DNA of 64,000 bases from an uncultured Acetobacteroides sp. (GTDB lineage Bacteria > Bacteroidota > Bacteroidia > Bacteroidales > ZOR0009). This document shows positions 53,941 through 63,900 of this stretch, in pieces; within the stretch, counting starts at the first letter, position 1, and each line of letters begins with the position of its first letter. The notes under the pieces are model-generated. The model did no database searches. It was not told where the DNA came from and saw only the letters and a program-made list of their open reading frames with translations. The stretch is taken from contig NZ_OY782755.1 in the NCBI RefSeq assembly GCF_963678165.1, positions 4,139,501 through 4,203,500 on the forward strand. Reading direction: 5' to 3'. The translations under genes and the position numbers were made by a program.

Positions 53941-54684
53941 ATGGAATTACATCATCATTCGAACCTAGGGCATGGCTTTAAAGGTTGGAAACCTTTTTTG
54001 TGGGAGTTTCTAATGCTATTTCTTGCCGTATTTGCAGCATCGCTTGCCGAATATCAGCTGGAGCATAAGATAGAAAGAGACAGGGAAAAGCAGTACATTA
54101 AATCGTTAGTAGTAGATTTGGCTGCAGATACAACTAATCTCAACAAAGCAATTAATGATATAAAAGAACAGAATTCAAGACTCGATACAGTTCTTGCACG
54201 ATTTGATCAATTGTCAGTTTGCTTTAATGATACGCTAATTAGGAATATCTCGCTTAATTATGTAGACTTTATTTATACCGATCGCACCATGCAGCAGCTG
54301 AAAAATTCGGGAGCGATGCGCCTTATTAGAGATCAATCGGTTGCTGATAGCATCTTGGATTACGATTCGGCAATGAAGCACCTGATGAATTCGGGTCAAC
54401 CCATTATCCAATACATGGTATTGCACGAACTCATGCCAATATACTACAAGTTAATAGATATGAAGGGGCTTACCTACAGCTTCAGGCATAAAAAAATAGC
54501 ACAACTCCGAAAAGAGAATAAAACTTTTCTTATTAGTAATGACAAATCGAAGCTGGTAGAGCTTAGCAACTATCTCTTAAGCTATAGGTCTGCATGTTCG
54601 ACGCTAAAGGATGATGAGATAAGGATAAAAAAGCAGGCAACAAAACTTATTAAGCAGCTAAAAGAGGAGTATAAATTGGAATAG
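53941..54684 (+). CDS. DUF6090-like membrane-anchored protein
   Basis: A 247-residue protein. One N-terminal helix (about 20-38, LWEFLMLFLAVFAASLAEYQ) is followed by charged helices (HKIERDREKQYIKSLVVDLA) and a mostly helical remainder. The layout fits the DUF6090-type family common in Bacteroidota, from memory. Function unknown. It is transcribed alone. Confidence 0.68.
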   Translation: MELHHHSNLGHGFKGWKPFLWEFLMLFLAVFAASLAEYQLEHKIERDREKQYIKSLVVDLAADTTNLNKAINDIKEQNSRLDTVLARFDQLSVCFNDTLIRNISLNYVDFIYTDRTMQQLKNSGAMRLIRDQSVADSILDYDSAMKHLMNSGQPIIQYMVLHELMPIYYKLIDMKGLTYSFRHKKIAQLRKENKTFLISNDKSKLVELSNYLLSYRSACSTLKDDEIRIKKQATKLIKQLKEEYKLE

Positions 54685-54845
54685 CTTACTTTTTCCCTTC
54701 ATAAGCCTGCGATTCTCGCTGTAAATTACTGAATTGGCAGCTGTTCTGCCATCCATCACAGCACTCCTTCCAATATTAAAAATGCTACGATAAGATAAGA
54801 ATTGGCAAAAGTGCTATAAATTGCGACAATCAACTCGTATAGCAG

Positions 54846-55490
54846 ATGAACTTTGTAGGACATATCTACCTTTCGGGTGAAAACGAGAGGATTGCTATTG
54901 GCAACTTTATTGGCGACTACGTAAAGGGGAAGGGATACGAGCGCTATCCTGATGATATCCGAAAGGGAATCCTGATGCATCGCGATATTGACGCTACAGT
55001 GGATGCGCATCCCGCCTTTTTGGCGACAAGGGGGCTGTTTAAGGAGAGCTACGGCCGCTATGCGGGAGTTGTTGTGGACATGGCCTTCGATCATATCCTT
55101 ACAAAGAACTGGAATGACTGGCATACCATACCGCTAAAGAGGTTTACCCGCAGCTTTTACGGGTTGCTGATAAGAAATTATCGGGTTCTGCCCTCGCAGG
55201 TGAAGGATTTTCTCCCATTTATGGTACAAAGCAATAGACTTTACTCCTACTCCTCTCTTGATGGGATAGAGAAGGCGCTTGGAATAATGGCAAAATACAC
55301 GTCGCTGCCCGGAAAACAGGCTGAAGCTGTATCCATCATACGAAATAACGAAGCAGATATTACCCAACACTTCAACGAGCTGCTGGGAGATCTATCGATT
55401 TACATAAATAAAAAGTACGAGCTGCCTGTAAATAGCAAAGCTGCAATTCAAATAGCAAGAAACTGCTCTACCGATACGGCAAAAGAGTAG
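54846..55490 (+). CDS. acpH: Acyl carrier protein phosphodiesterase (AcpH, DUF479)
   Basis: A 214-residue protein. MNFVGHIYLSG, GNFIGDYVKGK, IRKGILMHRDIDATVDAHPA and GVVVDMAFDHILTKNW carry the His and Asp metal ligands of the AcpH family (HD-like fold). The enzyme releases phosphopantetheine from holo-ACP, although this activity is disputed for some members. Confidence 0.88.
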   Translation: MNFVGHIYLSGENERIAIGNFIGDYVKGKGYERYPDDIRKGILMHRDIDATVDAHPAFLATRGLFKESYGRYAGVVVDMAFDHILTKNWNDWHTIPLKRFTRSFYGLLIRNYRVLPSQVKDFLPFMVQSNRLYSYSSLDGIEKALGIMAKYTSLPGKQAEAVSIIRNNEADITQHFNELLGDLSIYINKKYELPVNSKAAIQIARNCSTDTAKE

Positions 55491-56338
55491 CTCTGAGGAC
55501 TACTCCTAGGTATTCCGCTTTTAAAGTTTAACCATACGACTCAAGAAACCCTTTGTTAGAAATCAGAAAAGCGAGATCTCTGGTGCTATTCCTATTGCGC
55601 AGAGATATTTACTTATACTTTTTATTTTGAAGTTCATGTTGCTATGCATTTCTTATGATGCCAACGCTGAGTTTAGTCAATTCACTATCCGATTATTGCG
55701 ATATAAGGCTCTGATTTTACTAGTATTTGGGCTAGTTTCTCCAATATTCTGATACCTTTTACCTGTTTTTTTCCTGTTTCACGAGATATCCAGCGCATTC
55801 TCAAGAATCTTAAGGCTAGTTTTAGGATGAATTGCCGTGTTTATCTTAATCCTAAGGTAATTCACGCTTGTTGTAAGCTCATTTTCATCATTCTTAGGGC
55901 GTGTTTTTGAAAGTATTGAAGATGTTTTTCTTAATCCTAAGGGAGTTCACGCTGGTTGTAAGCGTGTTTTCATCATTCTTTGAGGTGGTTTTTGAAAAAG
56001 TTGGGGAGCTTTTTGGAATTCTAGGGTAGCTCTCGCCTATAAAAAGCTCATTTACGTCCATTCTTAGAGTCAATTTTACCGTTACGCAGCGCAATTCTAT
56101 CGTGCTCCGAGCAAGTTTCTGCTAGAAACAAGACGAAATGATCGCAGATTTGGCGATGCATCCTCCTTTTTTGAGGATTCTATAGCATGCGTACGGATAT
56201 ATACAAGGCTTCTTTTACACATTTCGGTATTATTCGTCACTAACTTGTTGTAGAAAATTAAAAAAACTTCATAAAATAACTTGAAATCGCTTTTCACCCA
56301 ATCGTAACTTGATACCTGAACAAAAAAACAAATCGATT
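55491..56338. other. Gene-free stretch holding 21-bp-based array 4
   Basis: About 850 bases with no supported gene. It holds array 4 (55780-56077) and, near 55568, a short AAAAGCGAGATCTCTGGT fragment like the end of repeats E and F. The rest is AT-rich leader of the gene at 56339. Confidence 0.6.
55780..56077 (+). repeat. 21-bp-based tandem array 4 (84-85-bp higher order)
   Basis: CTTAATCCTAAGGTAATTCAC (55845-55865) recurs at 55930 and, diverged, at 56014 (TGGAATTCTAGGGTAGCTCT). Intermediate 21-mers match at the same steps, for example ATCATTCTTAGGGCGTGTTT at 55887 and ATCATTCTTTGAGGTGGTTT at 55972. A diverged copy precedes 55845. Two units have 22 bp. The array ends 261 bp upstream of the next start codon. 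Confidence 0.78.
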
Positions 56339-57295
56339 ATGAGAGTTTTGGTAGAACCACTTAGAAAGAGCATTGAGTCGAAATGCAACATCGTGATTAA
56401 CTCGCCTGAGGCAAAGGATCACGCCGATACAAAAACGCTTGCAGAGGATATTCTTAAGGAAATAAACAGCAGAACTGCAACCAACATGAAGATTACGCTG
56501 GTGAAAAAGGATATTGAGGAGAAGCAGCGGACGGGCAAATCGCATTTGAGGATGCTTGCCATGATGGCCGTTGAGGGTAGCCACATGCTGGAGTCGATAA
56601 AGCCGGATGCCGAAGCCGATCCAAAGAATTTAAAGATAAAAACGAAGCTGGATAAGCTGGGCGACGCCAAGCTTTTGGAGGAGTGCGAGATTATTAACGC
56701 CGAACTGCTGAGGCAGAAGGCAAAGCTACTGGAGTACGGCTACAAGGAGGAGCAGATTGGCAAGCTTTCGAATGGTCTTGCCCAGATGACGAACATTAAG
56801 AAGGAGCTGACGGCAACCAACCTCTCCTACTCCGAGATTCGAAGCCAAAAAGAGAGCATGGACAAGGGGATTATGGAAAGGTTGGATAAGCTAAACCAAA
56901 AGATTGAGATAAATAAGGTGCTTATGCCGAACCTTTTTCGCGACTACTTTGCCGTTAAGCTGGTTACCGCCAAGAAGCAGCAATCGGGCATTAGCGGAAC
57001 GGTGCTGTTTGACAAGCAACCGCTAGCCAACGCCTCGATAAAGCTGTACACGACCTCGGTAGCAAAGGCTCGAAAGAAAGCTTCGTCAAAGCCGCAAAAG
57101 GCTAGCGCGGAGCCACAGGAGAAGCTGGTGTACGATAAGCTGAGCAACAGCAACGGAGAGATAAATATTCGCGACCTAAAACCGGGAACCTACCGGCTAG
57201 TTGTCTCGAAAAATGGCTACAAGATCCAGGTATTTACCATTTACGTTAACCCTAAGGAGTTTTCGCTGGTAAAGGTTGAAATGGAGAAGCTGTAG
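56339..57295 (+). CDS. Helical protein with C-terminal carboxypeptidase-regulatory-like domain
   Basis: 318 residues from MRVLVEPLRK (ten earlier in-frame residues are less likely). No signal peptide. Residues 1-210 are predicted helical and Lys/Glu/Leu-rich, with a coiled-coil character. From about 222 a beta-sandwich like CarboxypepD_reg begins (SGTVLFDKQPLANASIKLYT) with a Lys/Ala-rich insertion, and ends LKPGTYRLVVSKNGYKIQVF. It mirrors the protein at 21165. Function unknown. Array 4 lies upstream. Confidence 0.75.
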   Translation: MRVLVEPLRKSIESKCNIVINSPEAKDHADTKTLAEDILKEINSRTATNMKITLVKKDIEEKQRTGKSHLRMLAMMAVEGSHMLESIKPDAEADPKNLKIKTKLDKLGDAKLLEECEIINAELLRQKAKLLEYGYKEEQIGKLSNGLAQMTNIKKELTATNLSYSEIRSQKESMDKGIMERLDKLNQKIEINKVLMPNLFRDYFAVKLVTAKKQQSGISGTVLFDKQPLANASIKLYTTSVAKARKKASSKPQKASAEPQEKLVYDKLSNSNGEINIRDLKPGTYRLVVSKNGYKIQVFTIYVNPKEFSLVKVEMEKL

Positions 57296-57443
57296 AAGCG
57301 GGTAACGCTGAATGACTATATGAGAAATTGAGCGGTCTGAATAATAGCTTATGCTGAGGTGGGGGCGCAGGCGGAATCGGGAACGATGAGGCTTGCGCCC
57401 TTTGCTTTGTGAATGCTTTATCCTAAATTAATCCTATAAAATG

Positions 57444-57483
57444 AAAAGGGCTGTCGCCAATTTAGGTGGGACAGCCCTTTTTT
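57444..57483 (-). terminator. Rho-independent terminator after gcvH
   Basis: AAAAGGGCTGTC pairs with GACAGCCCTTTT around a 14-base loop, 20 bp beyond the gcvH stop codon. The T/A tracts on both sides may also end the plus-strand transcript from 56339. Confidence 0.87.
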
Positions 57484-57503
57484 CAAGTATGTTGTGCTAA
57501 AAA

Positions 57504-57884
57504 TTATGCGTTGATAAGCGCAGCGTACTGCTCGGCAGTAAGCAACTCGTCAAGTTCGGCAGGATTAGCAACCTTAACCTTAATCATCCAACCTGCTCCG
57601 TATGGATCTTTGTTGATGCTATCGGGTTGGTCGGCCAAAATGCTGTTTACCTCAACAACTTCGCCAGCAACAGGCATAAAGGCATCAGAAACGGTCTTAA
57701 CGGCTTCGATTGTGCCGAATACTTCTTCCTTTTCGAGCATTTCGCCTTCGGTTTCAATTTCAACGAAAACGATATCGCCAAGCTGGCTTTGAGCAAAATC
57801 GGTAACGCCAATGGTAGCAACATCACCGTCAACAAGTATCCACTCGTGATCCTTGGTGTACTTAAGGTTTGATGGAATATTCAT
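57504..57884 (-). CDS. gcvH: Glycine cleavage system H protein
   Basis: A 126-residue lipoyl carrier. The lipoylated Lys63 lies in FGTIEAVKTVSDAFMPVAGE. The start YTKDHEWILVDGDVATIGVT and the end GAGWMIKVKV are typical. It shuttles the aminomethyl group between P, T and L proteins. It lies 83 bp downstream of sprA on the same strand. The other gcv genes are not in the window. Confidence 0.96.
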   Translation of the reverse strand: MNIPSNLKYTKDHEWILVDGDVATIGVTDFAQSQLGDIVFVEIETEGEMLEKEEVFGTIEAVKTVSDAFMPVAGEVVEVNSILADQPDSINKDPYGAGWMIKVKVANPAELDELLTAEQYAALINA

Positions 57885-57967
57885 GGTTCTAGTCTTTTAT
57901 TGTTAGCATTTAGATCAGATTTGCTTAAAAAAGCACTCCAAAGTTAAACAATTTTCTTACTTCGCCG

Positions 57968-60900
57968 CTACTGACCGATATTATATCTTACGCTAAATCC
58001 AAAAGATGTATTAGCGGTAGGATAGGTGTTCGATATCAGCGGCTTATTCACCACCCTGTCGTAGAAAGCGCGGATGTTCACCCGCTCGTTGAACATGTAG
58101 TCGGAGCTAATCTTGAGGGCAACGGTATTTCGCCCATCCGAGGCTTGGGTAAAGCCCTCCACAATCTTGCGGATTAGCGACTGGTTGTTGGTAAACGACA
58201 ATCCGCAATCGAGCTTCAGGTACGATGGGATCACCTTTTGCGACTCGTCGTCGATCCAACGAATTGGGTTGTCGATGCGGTAGCCTACGGTAAAGTTCCA
58301 TTCGCTGTTGCGAATCTCGGTAATCTGGTTGTTGGTGAGGCTTAAGGCAACCACCCTGCTCCTGTTTATGCGCGCCTGGGTCTGTAGGTTGTTAACCCAT
58401 CCTACGTTTACGCCAACTAAGGGCTGGAAATACTCCGAGATGCTTACGTTTACGATCTCGTGACGTGGGATAAAGTCGTTCTGGGCATTACGAACGTAGC
58501 TGAACCCATCGGTAAGCGGATCGAACTGGGGGTTGGAGTTGTATCCACCTATTGTATAAACGGCTCGGTACGAGTGCTCGATGTCGGCATTGGTGATATA
58601 CGGCTTAAGCACTTCCATTTTACCAAAGCCTTGGTAGCGAATGGTCCAGTTAGGGTACGGAATGCGGATGAATGGCTTAACTCCAACGCTTGATGGCGAG
58701 AAGTTGGTGTACGCCGATAGGAAAGCGGGCAGCATTACCTCCTGCGAGAGCGAGCTGTAGCCATCGCTGTAGCCCTGCTTGGGCGTTCCATCGTATCCGT
58801 TGGCCGATCCTTTGGCACGATCGGAGCCTAAGCGTTGCGAAATGATGGCTCTATTGCTGATAAACCTGTCGAACGCGGCAGAATGATAGCCGTTACCCGA
58901 TGTGGGGTTCTCGAATGCCGATCGAATGCCCACAACCGAGATGCTAAACGACCCGTTAAATACGGTTGCCCCACCGCCGGCGGTTCCATACTGGCTGGTG
59001 TTCTTCTGGTAGGAGCGATTTGCCGTAAGATCGACAATAAGATCCTTTATGGGCTCGAAGTTTAGGCGTGCCGAGAAGTTTTCCATGTGGTTCATCACAA
59101 AAGGTTGCAGGTAGTTGTTGTCGCTAACCAGCCAACCCTTAGCGCGGGCGACATCCATCATGTCGGGATCTTGCTGACCCATGATAAATGCTAATCCTGG
59201 GGCTAATCCGGTAGAGGTATGCAGCGTTCCAAACCAGCTGGAGTTGTTTTTGTATCCTGGAAGAATGGTTCCCTCGTTCTGGGTGTAGCTGGCGCTAATG
59301 TTTCGAACGCCCATGAGCATGCGAACGGCCCCTTTTGCCAGGTAAGCGAGCGGATTTTGATACTCCACCTTGCCGGTGATGTGTACAACAGCGCCTTTTA
59401 CGGTTTCGGCAACCTGAATTGTTATCTTTTTCTTGGGTAGTACCTGCGTTACCGCCTCTACTGGCTTTCCTTTGGCATCGTACACGGCAACCTTGATGTC
59501 TACGCCCTCCATATCGTAGGATATGGTCTTCTTTCGCCCCTTAAAGAGGGTCATCTTATCGGTTTTGACGGTTTTGCTAACAAGAACGACCTTCTTGTTG
59601 GGATTATCGAACTCCTGGTTAATTGCCCGTAGGAACGGCACCTTATTGTAGAGCGAAACCATGTTAAGAGTTCCCATCAAAGATGCCTGATTCATGTTCT
59701 TGATGGTATTCCCAACGGAATAGGCCGTTTCGGCGGGCAGCATTGGACCTGCATCCCAATCGTAGCTGCCATCGTACGATGCCGAAGCCGATACCCAGTT
59801 AAACATCGGGATCTTATTGATAGGAATATTGTAGGTAATCTTAAAGCTGTGATCGTAGTGAACGTTTCGACCACCCATTGCAATATTCTTCCATACCGAA
59901 TCTTTCCAAACTTGGTAGCTTGCCCTGTCGCGGCTCTTGTCTACCATTCCTTCTGGCTCGTCAATGCGGGCAAGATTGTTAGCTGACAAGGTAAACTTTA
60001 GGCTTTTTGTAAGATCCCACTGCAAAGCGTAAACCCGGTTCCAGTAAAAGTCCTTAGCAAAGGTGGAAGGTATCTGAATATCGGAATTTCCAGAAAGATT
60101 CCGGACCTTAATCTCGTTATAGTTACGGGTAATCTCCGAAACAAAGCTTAGCTGCGAGGGCTTATAGCCTATGTTGAAGTCTTTCAGCAGCCGTAGGTAA
60201 GGCGATTGCAGGGTTCTATTGCGGAAGCTGCTCAACGGCTCGAAATACTTTGGCGTTTGGTTGTACGCGTAGCTAAAAATGCCCTTGTAGTTCTTCTGCA
60301 GCTGACGCTCCATCTGAGGACTGCGCGAGTAGGTTTCGTTATAGGCATACGTCAGCGAGAAGTTGGAGGGCGAAATGATGGACGGCTTAGCCGAAGGTGG
60401 CGCAACCGTAACATTGGTAAAGTTAATCGACTTCCGCGCGGTAAAATCTTGGACAAGCGTAAGCACCGAGTCCTTGGCATGCTGCGATGGCAGATACTTT
60501 AGCGCAGTTTTCAACAGCAAATCCTGATCTGTGGGGCTATACTTGGCGTTAGCAATAGATTCGGAGTAACCTAAATGCATAGGAATTTTGACGCCAGCCT
60601 TCTCGGAGAAGAACTTGCCCAGCTCAAAGTCTCCTGCAAGGTCGTAGGTGTAGACATCAGCCTGATTACGGTTGTTGATTTTGCTCTCCAGCGAACCAAA
60701 ACCAGGGGTCATGGTGCTACCGGCCAACGAAACCACACCAAAATCAGCCATCTTGGCAATCATGTGGGCATTTGCAGCCCAGCCACCCTCCTCGTTGAAG
60801 CTGTTAAGGCGCATTTCGTTCACCCAAACAATGCCCGACTTGGGCTGCCCATCGTCGGCAGCGTTGTTTTGCTTCGATGGATTGCGAATACCAATCATAA

Positions 60901-63900
60901 TGGTGCGCACATTGCTTAAGCTGGGATTACCCAGCATTCGAACGATGTTAATACCATCATTCATTGTGAAGAGCTGCGTAGGAGAAGCACTAGATCCTAA
61001 CGCGCGCATGGCATCGTACCGCTTCAGCTTAATATCTTGGAAAACATCTAGCGCAATATTTAAAGCATTATCGCTTGGCCATACGATAGCGCGATCGCTT
61101 TCCCTATCGCTGGAGTACTTTCCGTAAGGCGTAAGCTTAAGCGGGATCTCGTACTCGTAGTAGTTGTTCTTATAGTCGGTTCCTAGGCGGATAAAGATGC
61201 TGAGATCGCCGTCCTTAAGCGGTTGTCCTGAAATTGCCTCGGCATGTACATCAAGCTTAAGTCGCTTATACTGGCGAAAATCGTAGCCGGTGGTCTTATA
61301 GGCAGCCCGCGCGTCGCCATCCTGAAGGTCAAACACCTTTAGCTGCATTGCCTGCTCGTTTTCGCGAATGATCTGAGGGTTGCTAGGATCAATTACGCGA
61401 TCGATTCCAGGAGGAAGGATGTAGTTAATGGGGGTTCTACTCGAGTTTTCCTCAACGCTTACCGTAGAAATGTCCAAACTTCCGTTAGTCATCTGCGAAG
61501 CGTTGCCGGTTTGCCCTTCGAGCAGCGAGAAATTATACTTGCGCCATTCCCCTTTTACGAGTTCCAAACGAGCGAAACGAAGAATAGTGGTATCCTCGAA
61601 GCCATGAAGCAGCATACGGATAAAACGTATCGACTTAAAGTCCTGAATATTTCCAATGGTTTTCTCGTAATCGGAAATTGGAACCTTAAACTGATACCAG
61701 GTTACCTTACTTTTGCCCATCGGCGTATCAACCTCGACATCGCGTCTGTCGCTCACAAAGTTTTTTCCTACCTCTAGTCCCGTTGGAGATAACGGCACGC
61801 GGTACTGGAAGTAAGATTCTGCATCGCTAAGGGTATTATCGTGGTTAATATCCTCGCCATCGGGGATAGAAGTTGACGATGTGCTGTACGACTCACCTGC
61901 CTGATCGGATGCCGGCGAGTTTCCTTCCTGGTTGTTGAAGTTCTTGTACCTGTCGAGGATAGAAGCCTTTTGATCGTCGTAATCTCGACCTCTAAAGTAG
62001 TGGTAGTTGTCGCTCGAAGGGTCGTTAAACGCATTTTGGTAGACCTTCGATCCGGCACCAAATAGCATTTCGAGATTCTTGAGGTAGGCATTAAAGAAGC
62101 TTTGCTCATCGTCGTTGCCCAAACCGTCTAAACCGACATCCTGATACCTACGTGATGCTGCGTTGTTGTCGAACGCATTTACCAGCGACTGAATAAGGGG
62201 AACCCTTCCCCATACAGTTGTATCGACTTTGGATACCGTGGCGCTGGTAGGAAGCCCATTCTCGAACGATTTACGTCCATCGCGAAGAATATCCTCCGAA
62301 ATGTTTCCAAGGTTGAAGATCAGCTCTCCACCCTTCCTATTCTGGTTGTAAACGAATGGATCCATCATCCAAAACTCGATGTAATCGACATTCGCCATTT
62401 CGAAATCGCTAACCGGAATGGAGCGCATGACGCCGCCCCAGCGCGTTTCGGGAGCAGCAAGCGATCCATCGCTAAGCATACCTTTAGATACGGCACTTGC
62501 CGAGGTTTCGTAGTTGTACGGCCCCTTCTCCTTCGGATAGTAGGCAAGGTTTAGCACTGAAATGGTATTGGGTACGCCTTGTACTTCGTCCTTTTCAGGG
62601 AAAAGTTCACGTTCGCGGATCTCGCGCACCCAGTGGCTCGACTGCTGAACCTTATCGCGAGAAATATAGGCAGGAGTATACGAGGTATTTCGAAGGAAAA
62701 GAGGATCGATGCTGTACCAAGCCAGCTTTGCCCTATTATAACCGTAGGAAAGATTGTTCGACAGGTTACCTTCGGGGAACATATCGGGCTGCCCTTGGGG
62801 CGTTGATGCTAGCGTCCACGCATTCCAGCTTCGCAAATCGATTGGAATCTTAGCACCTTCGAAATCGTCGATGTAGGAGTTGCCCGATTTGCCAATAGCC
62901 TTTGCATGCCCGGGAATAAAGTGGGCAAACTCCGCCTCGAAAAGGATACTCGAAGGAGCCTGCGTTTCAATAAACGGTATTTTTTGAACCAGCGAGGTAA
63001 GCCAAGGTGCTTTATTCTGATACGACAGGTTTACCCCCCAAATGGTATTCGAAATTGGCTCGTCGGAGAAGTTAACCTTTTGCGTTAATGGTCGCTCGGA
63101 AAGGTTTAGCACCGTTGCCCCAATATGAAAGTTATCTGAAATACGATAATCGAAGTGCGAACCGACCAGCGTTTTGGTTTGAATGTTGAAAAGAGCCTGG
63201 CTCTCGAGCGATACCTTGATAGGAACACCCGATTCGAGGTAAGCTTGGTTGATAATACGCACACGTCCCAGCGCATAGTCTACGGTGTAGTCGATATTCT
63301 CGGCCAGCTTAAGCCCTCCGGCAGTAACTACCACCGAACCTTGTGGGATATTCATGGCGTTGAGCGAGATTTCGGAGCCTGCCGAGGACTGGAAGGTTCC
63401 GAAAAGCTTAAACCTATTCTTATCGGCCACCTGCTTTGCTTTGGTTAGCGAAGAATCGTAAAGTTCCTGGTAAACGTAGCGATCGGCAATGGAGTTATCT
63501 CCAATCTTAGAGCGAAGGTAGCTGCCAAATGGCTGAAGTACGGGGAAGATGACCTTTCCTCCCTCGGAAAGGACGGTGACTCCATCAACAAAGTCGAAGA
63601 TACCATCGGGGTAAGGGTCGCCCTGCGAGTTTAGCCTGTCGAGATTCAGTACGCTAAGCAGCGGCTTGTTCTTTATTGCCCCTTCGGGGATATAGTTTAC
63701 CGTTCTACCCACCTTGCTGTCATCGTAAAGGATATCCATGTAGAAATTCTCCTTATTTACCTGATAGCTTCCGATGGAGTAGATGTTTTTCATCATCAAA
63801 GCCCAGTTGGGCAGCTTTGGCGTAAGGTTTGTTCCCTTTAGCAGCTTAACCACAAGAGCCCTGGGAGCCTCGATACCATCGGTGGATAGCTCTCCCACCT

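Noticed and set aside
58107..63448. Many ORFs antisense to sprA
   Set aside because: All overlap the long SprA frame, which carries recognisable family sequence throughout.
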